Under the pieces are notes generated by a model. It had not been told where the DNA came from, made no database searches, and saw nothing but the letters and a program-made list of their open reading frames with translations. Source: Gluconacetobacter tumulicola (GTDB lineage Bacteria; Pseudomonadota; Alphaproteobacteria; Acetobacterales; Acetobacteraceae). From it: 64,000 nt of DNA. Of the stretch, positions 8,886 to 17,337 are shown in pieces (position 1 is the first letter of the stretch; each line of letters starts with the position of its first letter). A program made the position numbers and the translations under genes. The stretch is from assembly GCF_014174215.1 (NCBI RefSeq), contig NZ_JABEQL010000015.1, positions 1 through 64,000 on the forward strand, given 5' to 3'.

Positions 8886-9941
8886 TCAGGAGCGCGCGGA
8901 TGCCTGCCAGACCAGCGATGAATCGAGGCGCCCCGCTTCCATATGCGCTTCCAGAACCTTGAGGCGGATCAGGGGCGAATTGCGGAAATCCGCATTGCCG
9001 AAATGCATGCGCTCCAGCCCCGCCTTCAGCTCCTCGATGGAATCGCGCAGCGTCACCTGCGGCTGGTGATCGGGCGCGAGTGATTTGTAGAGCCCGAAAT
9101 CGACCCGGTAAGACCGGCTGTCCACCGGCGCCTCGGTATTGACGCTGACCTCGGTCCCCGGCAGCGCCTCAGCCACCGCATCAGCGATCTCGCGCACCTG
9201 ATAGTTGCGGTCGTCACTGCCGACATTCACCGCCAGGTAGCGCCCACCCGCCTCCGCCGAACGGTCCACCGCCCAGTCGATCGCGCGCGCCATGTCGGCG
9301 GTATCGATCATCGGCCGCCACGGGGTTCCATCCGAAAGCACACTGAGCTTGCCGGTCACCATGGCGGATGCGACGAAATCATTCAGCACCAGATCGAGCC
9401 TCAGCCGGTCGGACATCCCGCAGGCGGTGGCGAAGCGGAGGCTGGTGATCACCATATCGGTGTCGATCTGCTCCAGCGCCTTTTCCGCGCCGATCTTGGA
9501 TCGGGCATAGGCCGTCACCGGATTGACCGGATCGGTCTCCTTGCGCGGACCGCCCTCGGCGATGCCGTAGATGCTACAGCTAGACGCAAAGACAAAATTT
9601 TTTACGCCTGCGGATACCGCGGCCCGAGCCAACGCGATCGTGGTATCCTGGTTGATGTCGTATGTGATCTTCTCGAATTTGTGTCCCATCGGATCGTTCG
9701 ATATGGCGGCAAGCTGAACGACCGCATCATATCCGGCAAGCCGTTCGGGCGTGATGGACCGCACGTCGCCATAGAACTGCGCATCGAGATTCTGTTCCGG
9801 CAGGCGCGTGGCACCGGTCAGGCAATGGGCGAAATAGGCATTGTCGAAACCATGCAGCACCGCATCGGGCCGGGCATGCCTCAGATATTTGCATACCGTG
9901 GATCCAACATAGCCCATATTTCCGGTAATCAGTATTCGCAT
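8886..9941 (-). CDS. extended SDR nucleotide-sugar epimerase/dehydratase
   Basis: A 351-residue NAD-dependent epimerase/dehydratase. The N-terminal Rossmann motif is ILITGNMGYVGSTV; VQLAAISNDP follows. The catalytic Ser-Tyr-Lys are visible in ASSCSIYG and in NPVTAYARSK. The C-terminal half binds the sugar nucleotide (VLSDGTPWRPMIDTADMARA). The ATG at 9941 is preceded by GAGGAA at a nine-base spacing; the in-frame ATG at 9977 has no such site. It is the first gene of the five-gene glycan set. Epimerase and dehydratase cannot be separated from sequence alone. The AT-rich region upstream (9942-10320) probably holds the promoter. Confidence 0.8.
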   Translation of the reverse strand: MRILITGNMGYVGSTVCKYLRHARPDAVLHGFDNAYFAHCLTGATRLPEQNLDAQFYGDVRSITPERLAGYDAVVQLAAISNDPMGHKFEKITYDINQDTTIALARAAVSAGVKNFVFASSCSIYGIAEGGPRKETDPVNPVTAYARSKIGAEKALEQIDTDMVITSLRFATACGMSDRLRLDLVLNDFVASAMVTGKLSVLSDGTPWRPMIDTADMARAIDWAVDRSAEAGGRYLAVNVGSDDRNYQVREIADAVAEALPGTEVSVNTEAPVDSRSYRVDFGLYKSLAPDHQPQVTLRDSIEELKAGLERMHFGNADFRNSPLIRLKVLEAHMEAGRLDSSLVWQASARS

Positions 9942-10471
9942 CGCAACCTGTTCCTCACCAGCGGCTAAGGTTCTCAATCCGCGACTTGCCGAAATATCGG
10001 CGCATTATTATTGTATCGACAAACTTTCATGAAACTGCCGATCAATGCCGGCACCTCCCACAATTCACGAAGAGCTGAAAAACCACGCAATCCGGGCAGC
10101 CTCTCAGCTTCGTGACAAAAGATTAAAGTATTCGGAAGAGAAAGGTTTCGCTATCCGCCAAAAAAATTTTACTGTTCGTAAGAAGAGTTTTCCGTTTTTG
10201 ACCAGATCTAAAGTCGGTAAAAAAACGTGAAAATATCGAATATTGTGTCTTTACACCCAAACCTTAGTAACAGACACGAGAGACCATCCCGGCTACCATA
10301 TTCAGGCACTCGGACAAGCCGCCCCCTGGTCATGCTGAGCGAGAGCGGCATCCCGCCCACGCCTGGCTGGCAAGCCGCATGAATTCTGCTCGCGTGGCGG
10401 GGTGAGGCAGATGCAGTGATCTCTCCTCCCCCGCATCCCGATGCGCCCGCAACCGAACCGGGAGAGAACCG
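9942..10471. other. AT-rich intergenic region with promoter(s) and a gene relic
   Basis: This 530-bp stretch holds no intact gene. Bases 10000-10270 are much more AT-rich than the surroundings, with long A and T runs, consistent with the promoter of the minus-strand glycan genes or a foreign segment. Bases 10321-10424 are a degraded acetolactate synthase fragment, listed separately. I see nothing recognisable in 10425-10471. Confidence 0.5.
10321..10424 (+). pseudogene. decayed acetolactate synthase fragment
   Basis: Bases 10321-10394 align with 2172-2244 of the acetolactate synthase gene (shared GCCCCCTGGTCATGCTG, CATCCCGCCC, GGCAAG, GCATGA), with scattered substitutions and a one-base insertion. 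After a gap of about 36 bases, 10395-10424 aligns with 2281-2309 (ATGCAG.GATCTCT). By eye about 80-85 percent identical. No open frame survives. It is a short relic of this gene or of a paralogue. Confidence 0.8.
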
Positions 10472-11365
10472 TCACCCCCTGTATCGCAAGGCCTCCACCA
10501 CCAGCCGGAAAGCAGCAGAAGACTGCCGCCGGCTGGGATAATAAAGATGATAGCCGGGAAATGGCGGACACCAATCCTCCAGCACCCGCACCAGGCGCCC
10601 CGCCTTCACATCATCCGCGACGTGATCTTCCACGACGCAGGCCAGGCCAAAGCCCGAAAACACCGCCGCCATGATCATGGGCACGGTGTTGAAGGTCAGT
10701 TGTCCCCCCACCCGGACATGAAGCGAGCGTTTTCCTTTCTCAAGCTCCCATGCATACACCCCGCCCGACGTCGAGAGGCGCAGATTGATGCAGCTATGCC
10801 GGGCCAGATCCTGGGGCTTTCTCGGGATCGGATGGTTTTCGAAATAGGACGGCGCGCCGACAACGGCCATGCGCAGCGGTGGACCGATCGGAACGGCAAT
10901 CATGTCTCTGGCGATGGTCTCCTCCAGCCTGACCCCCGCATCGAACCGCTCCGCCACGATATCGGTCAGGCCGGGATCGACGGACAGCTCGACATGCAGG
11001 TCCGGATAATCCGGCAGCAGCCTGGCCAGCGCCGGCCACAGCAGCGTCCGGGCGGCATGCTCGGATGCCGTGATGCGCACCGTGCCCGACGGCTTGCGGG
11101 ACAATTCGCTCAACGAGGCGATTTCGTCGGCGATACTGTCCAACGCGGGGACCAGCGTCTTCAGCAGCCGTTCGCCTGCTTCGGTCGGCGCCACCCGCCG
11201 GGTCGTACGTGTCAGCAGGCGCACATCCAGTCTCGCCTCCAGCCGCCGGATCGTATGGCTCAGGGTGGATTGCGAGGTCCCGAGCCGGGCGGCCGCCCGT
11301 GTGAAGCTCTGCTCTTCCGCGACGACCAGGAACGCATTGAGATCGACCAGTTCCTCGCGTCTCAT
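10472..11365 (-). CDS. LysR-type transcriptional regulator
   Basis: A 297-residue, full-length LysR protein. The HTH is at residues 6-65 (AFLVVAEEQSFTRAAARLG, then SQSTLSHTIRRLEARLDVR), and the effector domain starts near residue 93 (GTVRITASEHAARTLLWPAL). The effector half resembles the subgroup that controls adjacent aldo/keto reductase and SDR genes. It is divergent from the cupin-aldo/keto reductase-SDR-efflux set, with a 113-bp shared intergenic region, and is therefore their likely regulator. The inducer is unknown. Confidence 0.88.
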   Translation of the reverse strand: MRREELVDLNAFLVVAEEQSFTRAAARLGTSQSTLSHTIRRLEARLDVRLLTRTTRRVAPTEAGERLLKTLVPALDSIADEIASLSELSRKPSGTVRITASEHAARTLLWPALARLLPDYPDLHVELSVDPGLTDIVAERFDAGVRLEETIARDMIAVPIGPPLRMAVVGAPSYFENHPIPRKPQDLARHSCINLRLSTSGGVYAWELEKGKRSLHVRVGGQLTFNTVPMIMAAVFSGFGLACVVEDHVADDVKAGRLVRVLEDWCPPFPGYHLYYPSRRQSSAAFRLVVEALRYRG

Positions 11366-11478
11366 TCATGAATTTCCGATATAGCATCAAGCGAGCGATA
11401 GCATCTAATCCACATCAATAGAATGCGCCACCATGAACAAGAGAATTCCCGCTGCGGACACATGACTGGAAAAACCGC

Positions 11479-11901
11479 ATGAAAATCGAACGTCCCGGCT
11501 TCGCGCCGTCCGTCACCGGTCCGTCGGAATGGTTCACCGGCACCGTGCGGATCGATGCCCCTTTCCACGGAAGCGGCGCCCTGTCCTGCGCAACGGTGAC
11601 GTTCGAGCCCGGCGCACGCACGGCATGGCATACCCACCCTCTGGGACAGACAGTGCTGATCACCGCCGGCCAGGGCTGGGTCCAGCGTGCCGGCGCGCCG
11701 ATCGAGGAAGTACGACCCGGCGATATCGTCTGGTTCGAACCGGACGAAAAACACTGGCACGGCGCCTCGCCCACCTGCGCGATGAGCCATGTCGCCATTA
11801 CGGAATCAAAGGACGGCAAGGCCTCCGACTGGCTGGAGCATGTCAGCGAAGCGCAATACCGGCACACACCGACATCCCATTCCGAGGGAACACCGAACTG
11901 A
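11479..11901 (+). CDS. cupin-domain protein
   Basis: A 140-residue single-domain cupin. Motif 1, containing [17 protein letters not shown] with metal-ligand His residues, lies around residues 46-62. Motif 2, [16 protein letters not shown], lies around 81-96. No signal peptide. Cupins of this type commonly accompany LysR plus aldo/keto reductase plus SDR genes as small metal-binding or quinol/aldehyde-stress proteins; the reaction is undefined. Its TGA overlaps the ATG of the aldo/keto reductase (ATGA), so the two are translationally coupled. Confidence 0.82.
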   Translation: MKIERPGFAPSVTGPSEWFTGTVRIDAPFHGSGALSCATVTFEPGARTAWHTHPLGQTVLITAGQGWVQRAGAPIEEVRPGDIVWFEPDEKHWHGASPTCAMSHVAITESKDGKASDWLEHVSEAQYRHTPTSHSEGTPN

Positions 11902-12797
11902 TGGTTCGATACAGCCCGACAATCAGACTGAACTCCGGTCTGGACCTGCCCGCGCTGGGCTTTGGCGTCTACCGCGCCGCCCCCGAGGAAACCGTCGGCG
12001 CGGTGCGAACGGCCCTCACCGCCGGCTATCGCATGATCGACACGGCGGCCGCCTATTTCAACGAGGCGGAAGTGGGCCAGGCCATCCGCGAAAGCGGCCT
12101 CCCGCGCAACGAGATCATCGTCCAGACCAAGGCATGGATCACCGATTACGGCACGCGCGAAATCCGCCATGCCTATGACCGCAGCCGCCGCAAACTCGGT
12201 CTCGACCGGATCGATGTCTATCTGCTGCACCAGCCCGCCACGCGCGATTTCACACCGATGATCGCCGCATGGCGGGAACTGGAGAAAATGCTCTGGGACG
12301 GCGAAGTCGGGAGCATCGGCGTCTGCAATTTCAGCCCCGACCATCTGCGCAGGCTGATGGCGGCAACCGATATCCCCCCGGCCCTGAACCAGGTGGAACT
12401 TCACCCGTTCTTCACCCAATCGGCCCTTCGCGAATACGACCGGACGTTGGGAATCGTGACCCAGGCCTGGTCGCCCATCGGGGGCGTCATGCGTTACTGG
12501 GGTGATGACAGGACGCCGGAAGACAATCCGCTGACACACCCCACCATCATGGCAATCGGACGAAAATACGACAGGACCCCGGCGCAGGTCATCCTGCGCT
12601 GGCAACTGGATATCGGCAATTCCGCAATCCCCAAATCAACCCATCCCGATCGCATCCGGGAAAATTTCGCGGTGTTCGACTTCACGCTCACAGCCGACGA
12701 CATCGCCGCGATCGAGACCCTGGATCGCAGCCGACGCGGCGGCCCCGACCCCGATCATCTTCCCGATGCATTCTACAACCGCACGATCCCCGACTAA
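11901..12797 (+). CDS. aldo/keto reductase
   Basis: A 298-residue NADPH-dependent (beta/alpha)8 barrel. The catalytic tetrad is visible: Asp and Tyr in MIDTAAAYFNEAEVG, Lys in IVQTKAWI and His in VYLLHQPATRDF. IPKSTHPDRIREN provides the cofactor-phosphate-binding Lys-Ser. It resembles the 2,5-diketo-gluconate reductase/YeaE group; the physiological carbonyl substrate is unknown. The start at 11901 overlaps the cupin stop. An SDR gene follows after about 100 bp. Confidence 0.87.
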   Translation: MVRYSPTIRLNSGLDLPALGFGVYRAAPEETVGAVRTALTAGYRMIDTAAAYFNEAEVGQAIRESGLPRNEIIVQTKAWITDYGTREIRHAYDRSRRKLGLDRIDVYLLHQPATRDFTPMIAAWRELEKMLWDGEVGSIGVCNFSPDHLRRLMAATDIPPALNQVELHPFFTQSALREYDRTLGIVTQAWSPIGGVMRYWGDDRTPEDNPLTHPTIMAIGRKYDRTPAQVILRWQLDIGNSAIPKSTHPDRIRENFAVFDFTLTADDIAAIETLDRSRRGGPDPDHLPDAFYNRTIPD

Positions 12798-12899
12798 GGG
12801 GCCGTCTGCAAAGCCACCCGCCGGCGGGCGGCGGGCGGCACTCCCGCTCGGCGGACCGGTCGTCAAACAGCTCCAGGCCTGAAGAAGGAAAAAATCGCC

Positions 12900-13640
12900 A
12901 TGAGCAACCGCATCGAAAACAGGATCATCGTCATCACCGGCGCCAGCAGCGGCCTCGGCGAGGCCGCCGCGCGCCATCTGGCTGCCAACGGGGCGAAGCT
13001 GGTTCTCGGCGCGCGCCGCCTCGACCGGCTCCACGCCCTGGCAAAGGACATCGGACAGCCCGCATCGGCCGCGATCGAGACCGATGTCACCGACAGCGCA
13101 CAGGTGAAGCACCTGGTCGATGCCGCCGTCGCGACCCATGGGCGGATCGACGTCATCATCAACAATGCCGGCCTCATGCCGCAATCCCTGCTCGAACATG
13201 GCCGGATCGACGATTGGAACCGGATGATCGACGTCAACCTGAAGGGCACGCTCTACGGCATCGCAGCCGCCCTGCCCCATATGACGCGGCAGAAGAGCGG
13301 CCATATCATCAACGTCTCCTCGGTGGCCGGCCACAAGGTCCGCCCGGGCAGCGCCGTCTATGCCGCAACCAAGGCCGCCGTGCTGATGCTGTCGGAGGGC
13401 CTGCGGCAGGAAGCCAAGCCCCACAACATCCGCACGACAGTCATCTCGCCCGGGGCCGTCCAGTCCGAACTGCCGCGGAGCGTCACGGACCCCGACGCCG
13501 CGCGCAACATCGCGGCGTTTTACAAGAGCTACGCCATCCCGGCGGACAGCTTCGCCCGCGCCGTCGCCTTCGCCATCAGCCAGCCGGACGACATGGACAT
13601 CAACGAGATCCTCTTCCGCCCCACAGCGCAGGAATTCTGA
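12900..13640 (+). CDS. short-chain dehydrogenase/reductase (classical SDR)
   Basis: A 246-residue classical SDR. The cofactor motif is [15 protein letters not shown] (residues 14-28), NNAG lies near residue 90, a catalytic Ser occurs in INVSSVAG, and YAATK supplies Tyr and Lys. It reduces or oxidises an unidentified alcohol/carbonyl with NAD(P). GAAGGAAAA precedes the start. It belongs to the LysR-controlled set, and the efflux gene begins five bases after its stop. Confidence 0.88.
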   Translation: MSNRIENRIIVITGASSGLGEAAARHLAANGAKLVLGARRLDRLHALAKDIGQPASAAIETDVTDSAQVKHLVDAAVATHGRIDVIINNAGLMPQSLLEHGRIDDWNRMIDVNLKGTLYGIAAALPHMTRQKSGHIINVSSVAGHKVRPGSAVYAATKAAVLMLSEGLRQEAKPHNIRTTVISPGAVQSELPRSVTDPDAARNIAAFYKSYAIPADSFARAVAFAISQPDDMDINEILFRPTAQEF

Positions 13641-13645
13641 ACGGC

Positions 13646-14941
13646 ATGACACACGCGGCCCCCGGGCACGTCGCGGAACGGCCGGAGGGCGTCGAGACCG
13701 CCGGCACGATACACGCCGCCAGGCAGGAGACGATCGATCATCGCTGGTGGGTACTGGGCATCCTCAGCCTGCTGATGGGGTTCGCGTCGATTTCGACCGA
13801 TCTCTACCTTCCGGCCATGCCTGCCATGGGCCAGGCCCTCGGTGCCAGTCCCGGCCTGGTCGAATGGACCGTCTCGGGCTACCTGATCGGCTTCAGCTTC
13901 GGGCAACTCTTCTGGGGGCCGGTCAGCGACCGCCACGGCCGCCGCCTCCCCGTCGCGCTCGGCCTCGTATTGTTCATCCTCGGTTCGGCAGGCTGCGCGG
14001 TGGCCGGCAACGGCGCCGCCCTGATCGGCTGGCGAATCCTGCAGGCCGCCGGCGCATCGGCCGGCGTCGTCCTCTCCAGGGCCATGGTGCGCGACCTCTA
14101 TGCAGGGCACCGCGCCGTGCAGATGCTCTCGACCCTGATCACGGTCATGGCCATCGCCCCGCTGCTGGGGCCGATCGTGGGTGGCCAGATCCTGCTCCTT
14201 GGCGGATGGCGCGCGATTTTCTGGACCCTGGTCGGGGTCGGCATGCTGACGCTGGCCGCCGTGCCGAGCCTGCCGGAAACGCTCGCGCCCGCGTATCGCA
14301 ACCATGAGCCCCTGACACGGGCACTCCTGCGCTACGGCGAACTCCTGAAGCAGCCGCGCCTTCTGGGCTATGCGGGCGCCGGCGGCTTCTTCTATGGCGG
14401 CATGTTCGCCTACGTGGCCGGCACGCCCTTCGCCTACATCACGTACCACCATGTGCCCGCCCGGCTCTACGGGCTGCTCTTCGCGCTGGGCATCGTCGGC
14501 ATCATGGCGACGAATACCGTCAATTCCCGCCTGGCCGCACGGGTCGGCGGCGATCGCCTGCTCGTCCTGGGGGCAATCCAGGCCGCACTGTCGGGGCTGC
14601 TTGTTGCCGGAGCGGCATGGACCGGCCAGGGAGGGCTCTGGGGGCTCGTGGTCCCGCTCTTCCTCTTCGCCTCCGCGACAGGCTTCATCGTCGCGAATTC
14701 CATTGCGGGCGCGCTCAACAGCTTTCCCGAACGGGCAGGCGCCGTCTCGGCGCTGGTAGGCGCCATGCAGTATGGCAGCGGCATTCTCGGCTCAGGCCTG
14801 GTCGGCGCTTTCGCCGACGGCACCCCCTGGCCGATGGGCTGGGTCATCGCGCTGTCGGGCGTGGGCAGCCTGCTCTGTACGCGCCTCGTCCACGCCCGGC
14901 CGAGGAAAACGACACCACCGCCCCGGCACGCCCTCAGATAG
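13646..14941 (+). CDS. Bcr/CflA-type MFS efflux transporter
   Basis: A 431-residue inner-membrane protein with twelve predicted hydrophobic segments. The early DLYLPAMPAMGQALGAS and the loop motif GPVSDRHGRRLPVALG are typical of the Bcr/CflA drug-efflux branch (DHA1). A 30-residue polar N-terminal extension precedes TM1. The start at 13646 lies five bases after the SDR stop, so it is the last gene of the LysR-cupin-AKR-SDR set, suggesting a stress/detoxification operon. Substrate unknown. Confidence 0.86.
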   Translation: MTHAAPGHVAERPEGVETAGTIHAARQETIDHRWWVLGILSLLMGFASISTDLYLPAMPAMGQALGASPGLVEWTVSGYLIGFSFGQLFWGPVSDRHGRRLPVALGLVLFILGSAGCAVAGNGAALIGWRILQAAGASAGVVLSRAMVRDLYAGHRAVQMLSTLITVMAIAPLLGPIVGGQILLLGGWRAIFWTLVGVGMLTLAAVPSLPETLAPAYRNHEPLTRALLRYGELLKQPRLLGYAGAGGFFYGGMFAYVAGTPFAYITYHHVPARLYGLLFALGIVGIMATNTVNSRLAARVGGDRLLVLGAIQAALSGLLVAGAAWTGQGGLWGLVVPLFLFASATGFIVANSIAGALNSFPERAGAVSALVGAMQYGSGILGSGLVGAFADGTPWPMGWVIALSGVGSLLCTRLVHARPRKTTPPPRHALR

Positions 14942-14980
14942 ATCGCGCGTTCACCCGACCTGCCTCCCGCATCGGGCTTC

Positions 14981-15010
14981 GGCGGCGTCAGCCGCCACGC
15001 ATTTTCCTTT
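14981..15010 (+). terminator. possible terminator after the efflux gene
   Basis: GGCGGC-GTCA-GCCGCC forms a six-pair stem with a tetraloop at 14981-14996, followed by ACGC and a T-rich ATTTTCCTTT. It lies 40 bp after the transporter stop. The stem is strong, the U-run imperfect. Confidence 0.45.
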
Positions 15011-15126
15011 GACCATCCAAATCATTCATGACAACACAAGAAAATTCCTCTTTCGATCAGGCCGGAACATAAGCCCGGCAAGCCGCCACCAGCCGGTTCG
15101 GCCCATCAATCGGATCCATCCGCCTC

Positions 15127-15789
15127 ATGAACAGTGACGGGCCAGCGCCCTACGATGCCTCGCCCCTTGCCTATATGCGCCAGAAGATGGACCAGGCCGA
15201 TTCAACGTTCAGGCGCGATCTGCAAGCCGCCACCGGCGAGGCCGATCTCGTTCTTCTGGCCCGGCGCATTCTCCAGCTCTGCGATGAGGTCGCGGAGACG
15301 TTGAAACGCCTCAGCCCCACCGCGCCGCTGGCCTGCACGAAGGGCTGCGATACGTGCTGCCACAGCCTTGTGCAGGTCAATCCGCTGTTCGCGATCCTCG
15401 CCGTTCACGAGGCATGGCACACATTCCCGCCGGAGCGCCTCCAGCTCCTGAAGGAACGGCTGGCCTCGCCTCCAGCTTTCTGTCCGTTCCTCTTCGATGG
15501 AAGCTGCTCGATCTATGCCGCCCGCCCCATGGTGTGCCGAGGCTATTACAGCCTGAATTTCGATCTCTGCCGGCAGGGAGAGTTCTGCGAGAAACATCTC
15601 GGCTATCAGGGCGACCAGGCGCACGCCGCCCACCAGTTCATGATCTTCCTGTTCGCACTGGAAAAACGCCTGGAAAGCATCGAAACCGAGTTCGGCCTCC
15701 AGGGCGATCCCGTCTTTCTCAACATGGCGGCACGCACGCTGCTGGAAACACCCGGCGCGCCCGAGCGCTGGCTGGCCGGCGCCCGGTAA
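15127..15789 (+). CDS. YkgJ-type cysteine-cluster protein
   Basis: A 220-residue protein of the YkgJ/putative zinc- or iron-chelating family. Two conserved Cys groups are visible: CTKGCDTCCHS near residue 70 and CPFLFDGSCSIYAARPMVCR near residue 119, with two further Cys near residues 150-158. No signal peptide or membrane segment. The Cys set is thought to bind Zn or an Fe-S centre; no reaction is known. It stands alone between the efflux gene and the next operon. Confidence 0.78.
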   Translation: MNSDGPAPYDASPLAYMRQKMDQADSTFRRDLQAATGEADLVLLARRILQLCDEVAETLKRLSPTAPLACTKGCDTCCHSLVQVNPLFAILAVHEAWHTFPPERLQLLKERLASPPAFCPFLFDGSCSIYAARPMVCRGYYSLNFDLCRQGEFCEKHLGYQGDQAHAAHQFMIFLFALEKRLESIETEFGLQGDPVFLNMAARTLLETPGAPERWLAGAR

Positions 15790-15961
15790 AAGCACGCCCC
15801 CTCCGGCGGTCCCGCACTCTACCCGGCAGAGCCGCCGCACCGGCCACGCGCCGAAGCATAGGGAACCCACCGGGCCGCTCGTCCGTTGACCTATGCTTTT
15901 TTATGCACAAGGCATGCCTGCGGGCTATTTGAAATTGCACGCTCATTACGGGGATGCTTCG

Positions 15962-16029
15962 ATACGATCGTTGGTCGCTATTTTTTCTATCAACACTCTC
16001 TTTTGGTAATTATACGGGTCCGATCGTAT
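15962..16029. promoter_or_regulatory. inverted repeat upstream of the tandem-HTH regulator
   Basis: ATACGATCG at 15962-15970 is the exact complement of CGATCGTAT at 16021-16029, in an AT-rich 290-bp leader. Arms 50 bp apart, upstream of the first gene of the operon, could be autoregulatory sites. No consensus -10/-35 pair is clear. Confidence 0.3.
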
Positions 16030-16080
16030 TATATCCGCAGCGACACGTTGTTATTCATATTGTCATAAGGCTCCGTGGAA

Positions 16081-17337
16081 ATGGAACTTCCGGCCCTGAT
16101 CTATTTTACGAGCCTGATCAACGAAGGCTCCGCCGCCTCGGCTGCCCCGGTGCTTGGCGTCAGCGCATCCACGCTCAGCCACAGCGTGTCCGCCCTGGAG
16201 CAGGCCATGGCGACATCGCTGCTGTCACGCTCGTCACTGCGCCGGGGCAGCAGGGCCGTCACGACCGCGCAGGGCGAGAGCCTGTATCGTTCCGCCCTGC
16301 ACCTGCTGGGCTGGTGCCTGACCCTGATCGAGGACGATAATCGTTCCCACATGGCCCCGCCGGAACGCGACACCGCCGGCCCGCTGCCGACGCACCGCCT
16401 GCGCGCATTGCTGGGCTCGGGCCTGACGCTGCGCATGATCGGTTATTTCCTGTCCGTCTACGAAACCCGGCGGATCGCCGCCGCCGCGCAGCGTCTGTCG
16501 CTGACCCAACCCACGCTCTCCCGCCAGATCGGCCGGCTGGAGACGATTCTCGGCCGGACATTATTTATACGCAGCCCCCATGGCGTCATGCCGACGGCAG
16601 AGGCCGAGGCGCTGCGCCAGGGATGCCAGCAGGTGGACCAGACCCACCGGCAGATCATGCGCGACGAGAATTTCAGCTATTTCCGCGCATTCAGGACCCT
16701 GAAGCTCGCGTCGATGATGCCGACCAGCAGCGACAGTTCCCTGACGGTCCTGCTGGCCAATCTGGTCCGCCTGTGGCGCCACCGCCGCTACCAGCCGCCC
16801 CTGACGATCTCGACCATCGCCGCGCCGCAGATGGTGGAAGGGCTGCTGGACGGACGGTTCGATGCCGGCCTGTCCGACCTGATCGACATCCCGCTGGACC
16901 TCGACAGCGCGGAGCTGGAAAAATCCGCGATCTTCCTCGTCTTCGGCCGGGCGCACAGCCCACCGCCGGGCCAGACGCCCCGGATCGCCCTGGCCTCGTA
17001 TCTGCTGGCAGTGCCCGCCCTGGGCACGGGGCTGCGCCGGGTCACCGACCGTTACCTGGATCAGGAAGGCATTACACCGGGCAGCATCTTCGAGACCCAG
17101 TCGCTTTCGCTGATGCTGCGCCTGGTCGAGGACGGCACCTGCTGCGCCATCCTGCCCGCCGGCTCGTTCCGCTCCCACGCGGTCCACGCCATCCCCCTGC
17201 CCGATCGCTACCGGATGACGACGCGCCTGATCTGGAAGAAGGAGCACCCCAACCTCGCCATCATCGGCCGGTTGCAGGCCGGCCTGGCGGAAATCCAGGC
17301 CGAAGCCGGTTCCGCGGGGCGGAAATCCGTCGCATGA
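16081..17337 (+). CDS. LysR-like regulator with two tandem HTH domains
   Basis: A 418-residue protein, about 110 residues longer than a normal LysR. Residues 1-75 form one LysR-like HTH (ALIYFTSLINEGSAASAAPVLG, then SASTLSHSVSALEQAMATS). A linker follows, and a second, more canonical HTH starts near residue 115 (YFLSVYETRRIAAAAQRLS, then TQPTLSRQIGRLETILGR). A LysR substrate-binding domain occupies the rest. The ATG at 16081 has ATAAGG ten bases upstream; a GTG at 16075 is too close. Its stop overlaps the next ATG (ATGA), making the regulator the first gene of the ergothioneine-type operon. It is probably the substrate-responsive regulator of that operon, by inference. Confidence 0.82.
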   Translation: MELPALIYFTSLINEGSAASAAPVLGVSASTLSHSVSALEQAMATSLLSRSSLRRGSRAVTTAQGESLYRSALHLLGWCLTLIEDDNRSHMAPPERDTAGPLPTHRLRALLGSGLTLRMIGYFLSVYETRRIAAAAQRLSLTQPTLSRQIGRLETILGRTLFIRSPHGVMPTAEAEALRQGCQQVDQTHRQIMRDENFSYFRAFRTLKLASMMPTSSDSSLTVLLANLVRLWRHRRYQPPLTISTIAAPQMVEGLLDGRFDAGLSDLIDIPLDLDSAELEKSAIFLVFGRAHSPPPGQTPRIALASYLLAVPALGTGLRRVTDRYLDQEGITPGSIFETQSLSLMLRLVEDGTCCAILPAGSFRSHAVHAIPLPDRYRMTTRLIWKKEHPNLAIIGRLQAGLAEIQAEAGSAGRKSVA

